Counted from the stretch's first letter, positions 1 through 5,738 are shown. The stretch: 5,738 nt of DNA from an uncultured Fastidiosipila sp. (GCA_938014865.1 CALLQJ010000170.1:1-5738); one strand, 5' to 3'. A program made the numbers and translations. The notes: generated by a model from the sequence alone, not told the origin.

Positions 1-83
1 TGACGATGCCGGGCCTGCCTTCCAAGCCGGCGGCGCTGGGCATGGATATCTCTGAGGACGGCCATATTACCGGGCTCTCCTGA
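1..83 (+). CDS. fhs: formate--tetrahydrofolate ligase, C-terminal end only (5'-truncated by window)
   Basis: Only the last 26 codons are present, read from base 3 to a TGA at 81-83. The peptide begins TMPGLPSKPAALGMD and ends EDGHITGLS. This matches the very conserved C-terminus of formate--tetrahydrofolate ligase, where the family has a (M)TMPGLPxxPAA stretch, then an Asp-rich turn, then a terminal GL(F). The enzyme is cytosolic and joins formate to tetrahydrofolate using ATP, giving 10-formyl-tetrahydrofolate for one-carbon metabolism and, in acetogens, the methyl branch of the Wood-Ljungdahl pathway. The final residue is Ser where Phe is usual. No hairpin terminator is visible between this stop and the next gene, so read-through into the topoisomerase genes is possible. 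The identification rests on a short but distinctive tail; catalytic parts lie outside the window. Confidence 0.85.
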   Translation, partial: TMPGLPSKPAALGMDISEDGHITGLS

Positions 84-94
84 GAAATCTGCTG

Positions 95-103
95 TGCTAT
101 AAT
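95..103 (+). promoter_or_regulatory. extended -10 promoter element for the topoisomerase operon
   Basis: The string TGCTATAAT contains a perfect TATAAT at 98-103 preceded by TGN, the extended -10 arrangement of housekeeping sigma factors. No good -35 hexamer sits 16-18 bases upstream (75-80 reads CTCTCC), which is tolerated by extended -10 promoters. Transcription would start near 109-112, giving a leader of about 22-25 bases ahead of the ATG at 134. That start site also argues against translation from the GTG at 107. The element lies only 12 bases past the fhs stop. The assignment is by consensus only. Confidence 0.6.
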
Positions 104-123
104 GAGGTGTGGTATTTCAATTC

Positions 124-128
124 AGGAG
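124..128 (+). promoter_or_regulatory. ribosome binding site that fixes the start of the B subunit
   Basis: AGGAG followed by a five-base spacer to the ATG at 134 is a near-ideal Shine-Dalgarno site. It supports the ATG at 134 over the in-frame GTG at 107. The GTG would put this site inside the coding region and has only a weak purine run upstream that overlaps the -10 box. Confidence 0.8.
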
Positions 129-133
129 ACACT

Positions 134-2122
134 ATGCCTCAGCAACAAAGTTATGACAATGAAAGTATCTCCGCCCTGAAAGGCGAAGACAGAGTACGTC
201 TGCGTCCCGCAGTCATTTTCGGCTCCGACGACATCGTCGGAGCTCAGCACGCCTTCTTTGAAATCTTGTCGAATTCCATCGATGAGGCGAGAGAAGGTTT
301 CGGCAATGTGATTGAGATTCATCGCTTCAAAGATCACAGCCTGCAGATAAAAGACTACGGGCGCGGCATTCCTTTAGATTATAATCGCAAAGAAAAACGC
401 TATAACTGGGAACTGGTTTACTGCGAGCTTTATGCCGGCGGCAAATACAATACCCTGGAAGGCGAAAACTATGAATTTTCCTTAGGCCTGAACGGACTCG
501 GTGCTTGTGCGACGCAGTATGCGTCCGAGTTTTTTGATGTCGAGGTCTGCCGGGACGGCTATCTTTATTCCCTTCATTTTGAAAAAGGCAAAAATATCGG
601 CGGTCTGAAAAAAGAAAAGGCCCCCCGCGGCCGTAAAACCGGCACCGTGCAGCACTGGCTGCCGGATGATGATGTTTTTACGGACGTCGAGATTCCCCGT
701 GAGTATTTTTTGAACACCTTAAAGCGTCAGGCCATCGTCAATGCCGGTGTGACCTTTGAATTCCATGATGAGATCAGCGGTGAAACCGAGAGCTTCTGCT
801 ATCCGGAGGGGATCCTCGGCTTTGTCCGTGAATTGTCCGGCAAAAAAGGCTTGTCCGAACCGGTGCTCTGGGAAGCGGAAGGCGAGGGGCGCGACCGCAA
901 AGACAGACCCGATTATAAGCTTAGGGTCTCCCTGGCCTTTTGTTTTAATAATGAGCATGATGTCCAGGAGTATTACCATAACTCCTCCTGGCTCGAATAC
1001 GGCGGTTCACCGGAACGGGCGGTGCGCTCGGCTTTTACCTCGGCTCTGGACCGCTTGATTAAACATCATGATCTTTATAAGAGCAATGAGCCGAAAATTT
1101 CCTGGCAGGATGTCAGCGATTCTCTGATTTGCGTGGTCAGTTCTTTTTCGACGCAGACCAGTTATGAAAATCAGACGAAGAAGGCCATCAATAATCGCTT
1201 TATCCAAAACTTTATTTCGGATATGATCCGTGAGCGCCTGGAAGTCTGGGCCATTGAAAATCAAGCGGATGCCAAGCGGGTTCTGGAACAGGTGCTGGTC
1301 AATAAACGCAGCCGCGAATCGGCGGAGCGTCAGCGGGTGGCCATCAAACGCAATCTCATGGGCTCGATCGATATCAATAACCGGGTCAAAAACTTTGTGG
1401 ACTGCCGTTCCCGCGATATTGACAAACGGGAAATTTATATCGTAGAAGGCAACTCCGCCTTAGGCTCGGTTAAGATGGGGCGAAATGCCGAATTTCAGGC
1501 GGTGATCCCGATCCGCGGCAAAATTCTGAACTGCCTCAAAGCGGATCTCGGACAAATCTTCAAAAATGATATTGTGACGGATCTTATGAAGGTGATCGGG
1601 GCCGGCGTTGAAGTGACGAATAAAAAGAATAAGCAGATTTCAGCCTTCGATTTAGACGCCCTGCGCTGGTCAAAGATTATCATCTGTACGGACGCGGATG
1701 TGGACGGCTTTCAGATCCGCACCTTGCTTTTAGCCATGTTCTACCGCCTTACGCCGACCCTTTTAAGAGAAGGCAAGATCTATATCGCCGAATCGCCGCT
1801 TTACGAAATTACGTATCACAAAGGGAAAGAGGAAAAGACCTTATTTGCCTTTGATGACAAAGAAAAGAATGCCATTTTAAAGGAATACGGCGTCCGCAAT
1901 TGCCATCTGCAGCGCTCGAAAGGCTTAGGTGAAAATGAGCCGGAGATGATGTGGGAGACTACGATGAATCCGGAGAGCAGACGCCTGATTCAGGTCCGGG
2001 CCGAGGATGAAGAAAAAATGAAGAAGACCTTTGACCTCCTGCTCGGGGATAATCTTTCCGGAAGAAAGCAGTACATCGAAGAGAACGGGCACCTTTATTT
2101 GGACATGCTGGATGTGGATTGA
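134..2122 (+). CDS. parE: type IIA DNA topoisomerase, ATPase/TOPRIM subunit (ParE/GyrB family, topoisomerase IV-like)
   Basis: This 662-residue protein is the ATPase subunit of a type II topoisomerase and should pair with the downstream A subunit. Domains in order: GHKL ATPase (about 1-215), transducer (about 216-395), TOPRIM (about 430-550) and GyrB C-terminal segment. Visible motifs are the catalytic Glu43 and Mg-binding Asn47 in FEILSNSIDEA, DYGRGIP at 74-80, AGGK at 101-104, a G-L-N-G-L-G lid at 118-123, KTGT at 168-171, and the QTK loop at 347-349 whose Lys contacts the ATP gamma-phosphate. TOPRIM shows Glu438 in VEGNSALGS, PIRGKILN at 459-466, and Asp520/522/524 in TDADVDG. KGLGE and WETTMNP follow. 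The length fits GyrB/ParE proteins without the proteobacterial insertion. Oddities: EGN replaces the usual EGD, and Asn replaces the lid His. I start it at ATG 134 because of the AGGAG site and promoter position. The choice of parE over a gyrB paralogue is inferred mainly from the partner subunit lacking a GyrA box; membership of the family is certain. Confidence 0.88.
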   Translation: MPQQQSYDNESISALKGEDRVRLRPAVIFGSDDIVGAQHAFFEILSNSIDEAREGFGNVIEIHRFKDHSLQIKDYGRGIPLDYNRKEKRYNWELVYCELYAGGKYNTLEGENYEFSLGLNGLGACATQYASEFFDVEVCRDGYLYSLHFEKGKNIGGLKKEKAPRGRKTGTVQHWLPDDDVFTDVEIPREYFLNTLKRQAIVNAGVTFEFHDEISGETESFCYPEGILGFVRELSGKKGLSEPVLWEAEGEGRDRKDRPDYKLRVSLAFCFNNEHDVQEYYHNSSWLEYGGSPERAVRSAFTSALDRLIKHHDLYKSNEPKISWQDVSDSLICVVSSFSTQTSYENQTKKAINNRFIQNFISDMIRERLEVWAIENQADAKRVLEQVLVNKRSRESAERQRVAIKRNLMGSIDINNRVKNFVDCRSRDIDKREIYIVEGNSALGSVKMGRNAEFQAVIPIRGKILNCLKADLGQIFKNDIVTDLMKVIGAGVEVTNKKNKQISAFDLDALRWSKIIICTDADVDGFQIRTLLLAMFYRLTPTLLREGKIYIAESPLYEITYHKGKEEKTLFAFDDKEKNAILKEYGVRNCHLQRSKGLGENEPEMMWETTMNPESRRLIQVRAEDEEKMKKTFDLLLGDNLSGRKQYIEENGHLYLDMLDVD

Positions 2123-2126
2123 GGAG
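2121..2126 (+). promoter_or_regulatory. ribosome binding site overlapping the stop codon of the B-subunit gene
   Basis: GAGGAG shares its first two bases with the upstream TGA (2120-2122) and lies five bases before the ATG at 2132. This arrangement suits translational coupling, which would keep the two subunits in balance. The coupling itself is inferred. Confidence 0.75.
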
Positions 2127-2131
2127 CAAGA

Positions 2132-4390
2132 ATGGCGAAGAAGAAAAAGAAAAATAAAAACGAAGCACATGTATTTAATCCGGAGGGGATGATCATACAC
2201 GAGCAGCCGATTACCGAGACCTTGGAAAGCAACTACATGCCCTATGCCATGTCGGTGATTGTCTCGCGGGCGATCCCGGAAATCGACGGCTTCAAGCCGT
2301 CCCACCGCAAGCTCTTATATACAATGTATAAAATGGGGCTTTTGCGCGGGAACCGGACAAAGTCGGCCAATGTGGTCGGCCAGACGATGAAGCTGAATCC
2401 GCACGGTGACCAGACCATTTACGATACGATGGTCCGGCTTACCCGCGGCAATGCGGCCCTCCTGCATCCTTATATAGATTCCAAGGGCAATATGGGCAAG
2501 CAGTACTCCCGGGACATGCAGTATGCCGCACCCCGCTATACCGAAGTCCGCCTGGATCCTTTTGCCGCCGAGCTTTTCCGCGGGATCGATCATGATGTGG
2601 TGGATTTTATACCGAATTATGATGGCACGCTCGAAGAACCGACCTTGCTGCCGGCCTCTTTTCCTTCGGTTCTGGTCAATGCCAATCAGGGGATTGCGGT
2701 CGGGATGGCTTCTAATATCTGTCCCTTTAACCTGGCGGAGGTCTGTGCGGCGACGATCAATTATATTAAGGATCCTTCCACCGATGTGCTCCGGGTCATG
2801 CCGGCACCGGACTTTCCGGGGGGCGGGGCTTTGATTTATGACCTGGACGCGATGCGCAAAATCTACGAAACGGGCCGGGGCTCTTTCAAGCTGCGCGCCC
2901 GCTATAAGATCGATAAAAAGAACAGCCTGATTGAGATTTACGAAATTCCCTATTCCACCACCTCGGAAGCGATCATTGATTCCGTCGTGGATCTGGTGAA
3001 GAAAAACAAAGTCAAGGAAATCAACGACGTCCGGGATGAGACGGATCTCAACGGCCTGAAAATTACCATAGACTGCAAGCGCAGCACGGATTACGATGTG
3101 CTGATGCACCGGCTTTTTAAAAAGACCCCGATGGAAAGTTCTTTTTCCTGCAATTTCAATGTGCTCATCAACGGAACGCCGCGCGTTCTGGGCGTCAAGG
3201 GCCTGATTGCGGAGTGGCTGGTCTTCCGCCGGCAGGCCGTGCGCCGCGATGTGCTCTATGAGCTCAGTGAAAAAGAACAAAAACTGCATCTTCTGAAAGG
3301 CCTTGAGAAGATTCTTCTCGATATTGATAAGGCGATTGCCATCATCCGGCAGACCGAGTCGGAAGATCAGGTTGTGCCGAATCTGGAAAAAGGCTTCGGC
3401 ATTGATTCGATTCAGGCGGAGTACGTGGCGGAAATCAAGCTGCGTCATCTCAACCGTGAATACATTCTGAAGCGGACAAAAGATATTGAGAATCTCGAAG
3501 AGGCCATCGCGGAGCTGAATAAAATACTCTCCGATCCCAAGCGCCTGGATCAGCTGATTATCGATGATCTTGAGCGCATTGCCGATAAATTCGGGCAGGA
3601 GCGGCGCACCATACTGATTGATGATGATGAGATCGAAGAGATTGATGAGACCGATCTGATCGACGACTATAATCTCAAGGTCTTCCTGACGAAAGACGGC
3701 TACCTGAAAAAGCTGGCGCTCACCTCGCTGCGCTCCGCGGGAGAACTCAAGACCAAAGAAAACGACCGCATCGTTCTGGAGCAGGAAGGGACGAATCTTT
3801 CGCTCTTGTTCTGCTTTACGGACAAGGCGAACTGCTACCGCATTCCGATCTATGAACTGGAAGATAATAAACCCTCGGACTGGGGGCATTATCTGCCGAA
3901 TATTCTGGAGCTGGAGGAAGATGAACATGTTTTCTTCGTCCTTCTGCAGGAAGGCAGCGAATTTGACGAGCACACGGGTGAAATTTTTGTAGCCTTTGCC
4001 AACGGGCGCATTTCCCGCATTCCGCTCAGTGAATACGAAACCAAGCAGAAACGGCGCAAGCTGGTCAAGGCCTTTTATCCGAAATCCCGCCCCGTCGGCG
4101 CGGTTTATATTCCGGAAGGGGAGGGCCCGCAGGATCTGGTCCTGATGAATGAACAGCGGCAGGTCTTGCTTTTCTCTTCGGATGAGATTGAACGGCTTAA
4201 TAATCGCTCCAATCGCGGACAGCGCGTGCAGCGTCTTAAAAAGGGTTCTACGAGTGAACTCTTCCTGCCGGCGTCCGAGGTGGAATTTGAAGATCCGTCG
4301 TATTATATTGCGCGGACTTTCCCGCAGCCCGGCCGTTATCTGCGTGAAGAAAGCCTCAACGGCCGGCAGATCGCTCTGGAAGATCTCTGA
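2132..4390 (+). CDS. parC: type IIA DNA topoisomerase, breakage-reunion subunit (ParC/GyrA family, topoisomerase IV-like)
   Basis: This 752-residue protein is the DNA-cleaving partner of the preceding subunit. A Lys-rich start (MAKKKKKNKN) leads into the winged-helix core with YAMSVIVSRAIPE (38-50), the quinolone-region motif PHGDQTIYDTMVR (90-102) and the nucleophilic pair Arg135-Tyr136 in APRYTE. Tyr136 forms the phosphotyrosine link to the cut strand. The tower follows, with NYDGTLEEPTLLP (162-174) and GIAVGMASNI (187-196). A coiled-coil arm spans about 360-490 and ends in FGQERRT. After an acidic linker (497-512), a beta-pinwheel of roughly four recognisable blades runs from about 513 to 705. 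No QRRGGKG GyrA box is seen; a late NRSNRGQRVQRLKKG is the nearest basic loop. This argues against DNA wrapping and for a topoisomerase IV-like enzyme. Oddities: Gln94 at E. coli GyrA Ser83, Asn89 at His78, and HRK where HRR is usual. The family is certain; parC as against a gyrA paralogue is inferred. One TTA codon (Leu62) is the only TTA, CTA or TCA codon from there to the stop. Confidence 0.88.
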   Translation: MAKKKKKNKNEAHVFNPEGMIIHEQPITETLESNYMPYAMSVIVSRAIPEIDGFKPSHRKLLYTMYKMGLLRGNRTKSANVVGQTMKLNPHGDQTIYDTMVRLTRGNAALLHPYIDSKGNMGKQYSRDMQYAAPRYTEVRLDPFAAELFRGIDHDVVDFIPNYDGTLEEPTLLPASFPSVLVNANQGIAVGMASNICPFNLAEVCAATINYIKDPSTDVLRVMPAPDFPGGGALIYDLDAMRKIYETGRGSFKLRARYKIDKKNSLIEIYEIPYSTTSEAIIDSVVDLVKKNKVKEINDVRDETDLNGLKITIDCKRSTDYDVLMHRLFKKTPMESSFSCNFNVLINGTPRVLGVKGLIAEWLVFRRQAVRRDVLYELSEKEQKLHLLKGLEKILLDIDKAIAIIRQTESEDQVVPNLEKGFGIDSIQAEYVAEIKLRHLNREYILKRTKDIENLEEAIAELNKILSDPKRLDQLIIDDLERIADKFGQERRTILIDDDEIEEIDETDLIDDYNLKVFLTKDGYLKKLALTSLRSAGELKTKENDRIVLEQEGTNLSLLFCFTDKANCYRIPIYELEDNKPSDWGHYLPNILELEEDEHVFFVLLQEGSEFDEHTGEIFVAFANGRISRIPLSEYETKQKRRKLVKAFYPKSRPVGAVYIPEGEGPQDLVLMNEQRQVLLFSSDEIERLNNRSNRGQRVQRLKKGSTSELFLPASEVEFEDPSYYIARTFPQPGRYLREESLNGRQIALEDL

Positions 4391-4396
4391 TAAAAG

Positions 4397-4404
4397 AAAG
4401 GCGG
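4397..4404 (+). promoter_or_regulatory. ribosome binding site for the reductase gene
   Basis: AAAGGCGG contains AAAGG seven bases, or AGGCGG four bases, before the ATG at 4409. It sits within the 18-base gap after the parC-like stop. There is no promoter or terminator in the gap, so this gene is probably the third of the same transcript. Confidence 0.6.
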
Positions 4405-4408
4405 CTTT

Positions 4409-5566
4409 ATGGCAGAACTTTATGATCTCATCGTAATCGGTTCCGGCGGCGGCAGCATCCTGGCGGACAGCGCGGCGGAGAGCGGGCACAAAGCGGCCAT
4501 GATTGAAGCGAAGGGCTGGGGCGGCACCTGCCTGAACCGCGGCTGTATTCCGACGAAGATTATGGTGCATGCGGCTGATCTAATCCGGGAGTCGGAGAGA
4601 AGCCGCAAAATCGCCGTCCGCGGGGAGCCATTGACGATAGACTGGCCCGCCTTGAAAAAGCGTGTCTTTTCTAAAATTGCCGAAGGGGAGAGCATGCCCG
4701 ATTATTATGCCCCTTATTCTAATATCCGCTTATATAAAGCGCTGGCCGTTTTGGCGGGAAAAGAAAAGATCCTGGGCAAAGAACGATTTGCCGTGGATTT
4801 AAAAGACAGCAGCCGGCCGGACGGCGCGGTTCAGGAGCGTATTTACGCCGATAGGCTGCTGCTGGCCAACGGCGGCAGAACACACATACCGCAGGGCGCA
4901 GGCTTTGAAGAAAGCGGCTTTCTCAGTTCGGAAATTTTATTCAGCGAAAGCGGCTGGCCGGACGAGCTTCCCGAATCCATGATCATTATCGGCGGCGGGG
5001 ATATCGGGGCGGAGTTTGCCCACATTTTTTCCGCCTTCGGCGTCCGGGTCAAATTGGTCCAGCATAATAAACGCCTGGTACCGAATGAAATCAGCGCAAG
5101 GCTCCGGCAGCTCCTGGAGAAAAACGGCGTCGAAATTTACCTGAATTGCGATACCCTCAGCTCTGGGCGGAAAAACGGCCGGAAATATCTCAAAATCCGG
5201 GAGCGCGAGACCTCGGAGCTTCAGCTTCTGGAAGCGGAGGAGTTTTTTATCGCTCCGGGCATTGTGCCCAACAGCGACAGCCTGAAAACAGAAAGTCTCG
5301 GCATCGCCTGTGATGCAAAAGGCTGGATAAAAACGAATGAATTCCTGGAAACGAATGTGGAAAATGTTTATGCCTTAGGCGATATCAACGGCCGTGCCCA
5401 ATTGCGGCATAAGGCGAATTATGAAGCCTCCGTGCTGGCCTATAATCTTTTCGGTCCGGGCAGCGAAGCGGCAGATAAGCGGCGCAAGGTCTCCTATGAT
5501 TTTGTGCCGGCCGGAACCTTTTCGGCGATGCATCAGTTTCTTCTACGACCCGTTCTTTTACGATGA
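4409..5566 (+). CDS. pyridine nucleotide-disulfide oxidoreductase (dihydrolipoamide dehydrogenase / mycothione reductase-like), C-terminus lost
   Basis: This is an FAD-dependent class I disulfide reductase, a cytosolic enzyme that moves electrons between NAD(P)H and a dithiol/disulfide substrate. The FAD-binding start reads LIVIGSGGGSILA (8-19). Redox-active Cys41 and Cys46 lie in GGTCLNRGCIPTK. A second Rossmann motif, IIIGGGDIGAEFA, is at 192-204, and the second FAD contact, YALGD, is at 321-325. RAQLRHKANYEASVLAYNL (329-347) resembles mycothione reductase more than classical Lpd. Residues to VPAGTFS (366-372) align with the start of the dimerisation domain. The protein then departs from the family and stops at 385 residues, against about 450-470 usual, so the domain with the catalytic His-Glu pair is missing. 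Other oddities: Ser replaces the third Gly of the first GxGxxG, and Gln217 stands where NAD-preferring enzymes have Glu. The substrate cannot be assigned. The real coding part probably ends near 5524-5537 at a sequence join; the last 9-13 residues are likely artefactual. Confidence 0.8.
   Translation: MAELYDLIVIGSGGGSILADSAAESGHKAAMIEAKGWGGTCLNRGCIPTKIMVHAADLIRESERSRKIAVRGEPLTIDWPALKKRVFSKIAEGESMPDYYAPYSNIRLYKALAVLAGKEKILGKERFAVDLKDSSRPDGAVQERIYADRLLLANGGRTHIPQGAGFEESGFLSSEILFSESGWPDELPESMIIIGGGDIGAEFAHIFSAFGVRVKLVQHNKRLVPNEISARLRQLLEKNGVEIYLNCDTLSSGRKNGRKYLKIRERETSELQLLEAEEFFIAPGIVPNSDSLKTESLGIACDAKGWIKTNEFLETNVENVYALGDINGRAQLRHKANYEASVLAYNLFGPGSEAADKRRKVSYDFVPAGTFSAMHQFLLRPVLLR
5523..5540. 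other. sequence discontinuity: reductase gene joins unrelated Phe/Tyr/Gly-rich coding DNA
   Basis: Up to about 5524 the reductase frame follows its family (VPAGTFS). From about 5538 a different + frame encodes Phe/Tyr/Gly-rich protein. The frame shift coincides with a change in codon habit: GGC dominates glycine codons in the reductase, whereas the tail has one GGC among 12 glycine codons (six GGA). No inverted repeat, target duplication or insertion-sequence end is apparent at the join. A chimeric assembly join near a contig end is the simplest reading; a real rearrangement cannot be excluded. The exact base is not resolvable by eye. Confidence 0.65.
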
Positions 5567-5738
5567 TTTCTATATGATGGGTAGCATGTACGGACCACAC
5601 CGGTTCTACAACCCCTACCGTTTTGGTGGATTTTACAGTCCATTTTACGGACCATCTCTGAGTCTGACTTTAGGCTTCGGGCATCCTTTCGGATATGGTT
5701 CCTACTTTGGATTTGGGTACCCCATGCATTATGGAAAC
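5538..5738 (+). CDS. Phe/Tyr/Gly-rich low-complexity protein fragment, both ends incomplete
   Basis: One + frame stays open from the join to the window edge (67 codons). It starts FFYDPFFYDDFYMMGSMYG and later reads GFGHPFGYGSYFGFGYP. The 67 residues hold 13 Phe, 12 Tyr, 12 Gly and 7 Pro, and no Lys, Glu, Ala, Val, Ile, Cys, Gln or Trp. The composition is far too biased to be a chance frame. Y/F/G/P-rich, repeat-like tails of this kind remind me of uncharacterised, often lipoprotein-type, proteins of Bacteroidota; this is recollection, not a search result. The frame is also open upstream through an ATG at 5496, but that part overlaps reductase coding sequence and has no aromatic bias, so I do not accept it as the start. 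No signal peptide, start or stop is visible. Function unknown. Confidence 0.5.

Noticed and set aside
107..133. GTG start nine codons upstream of the B-subunit ATG
   Set aside because: It overlaps the predicted transcription start, and a good AGGAG site lies just before ATG 134.
84..133. Intrinsic terminator after fhs
   Set aside because: No GC-rich inverted repeat followed by a T-run is present in the gap.
533..559. Loss of the aminocoumarin-contact Arg (E. coli GyrB Arg136) in the B subunit
   Set aside because: A first alignment suggested Ser, but recounting places Arg136 opposite Arg140, so the residue is conserved.
2315..4570. Minus-strand open frame of 751 codons covering most of the A-subunit gene
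   Set aside because: It is in codon register with a certain topoisomerase gene, has no recognisable domain or ribosome binding site, and is explained by the rarity of TTA, CTA and TCA codons in the sense gene.
5496..5537. ATG 5496 as the start of the Phe/Tyr/Gly-rich protein
   Set aside because: The first 14 codons overlap well-supported reductase coding sequence and show none of the aromatic bias. There is no proper ribosome binding site.
5525..5566. Reductase truncation by a simple frameshift
   Set aside because: Neither alternative + frame after 5540 resembles a reductase dimerisation domain; one is Phe/Tyr/Gly-rich and the other stops quickly.
5538..5738. Tandem DNA repeat at the window end
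   Set aside because: The protein is low in complexity, but the DNA units vary in spacing and codons and there is no exact repeat period.

Overview
This window looks like bacterial chromosome, probably from a Bacillota organism of the Clostridia/Negativicutes grade. The evidence is strong purine-rich Shine-Dalgarno sites, a formate--tetrahydrofolate ligase C-terminus of the clostridial type, and a divergent GyrB/GyrA-type topoisomerase pair of a kind I associate with Clostridia. G+C is moderate and glycine codons are mostly GGC. Genus or species cannot be named from the sequence.

Layout: all genes are on the + strand. Bases 1-83 are the last 26 codons of formate--tetrahydrofolate ligase (fhs). 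A 50-base gap follows, holding an extended -10 promoter and a ribosome binding site. Bases 134-2122 encode a type IIA topoisomerase ATPase/TOPRIM subunit (ParE/GyrB family, 662 aa). Bases 2132-4390 encode the matching breakage-reunion subunit (ParC/GyrA family, 752 aa), with its ribosome binding site overlapping the upstream stop. Bases 4409-5566 encode a pyridine nucleotide-disulfide oxidoreductase of the dihydrolipoamide dehydrogenase / mycothione reductase-like group, which loses its C-terminal dimerisation domain. From about 5538 to the end, the DNA has different codon habits and encodes a Phe/Tyr/Gly-rich low-complexity protein unrelated to the reductase.

How the genes work together: the two topoisomerase subunits form one heterotetrameric ATP-dependent enzyme (B2A2) that passes one DNA duplex through another. 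The absence of a recognisable GyrA box favours a topoisomerase IV-like relaxase/decatenase over a gyrase. Both subunits carry residues at quinolone-determining positions that differ from the drug-sensitive E. coli residues (Asn for GyrB Asp426, Gln for GyrA Ser83), while the catalytic residues are mostly intact. The reductase lies 18 bases downstream and is probably co-transcribed, but no functional link is evident.

The most anomalous point is the 3' end. The reductase reading frame breaks near 5525-5540, and neither other forward frame restores a reductase C-terminus, so a simple frameshift does not explain it. A chimeric assembly join near a contig end is the most economical explanation; a real insertion or rearrangement is the alternative. 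I found no RNA gene, CRISPR array, transposase or convincing terminator.
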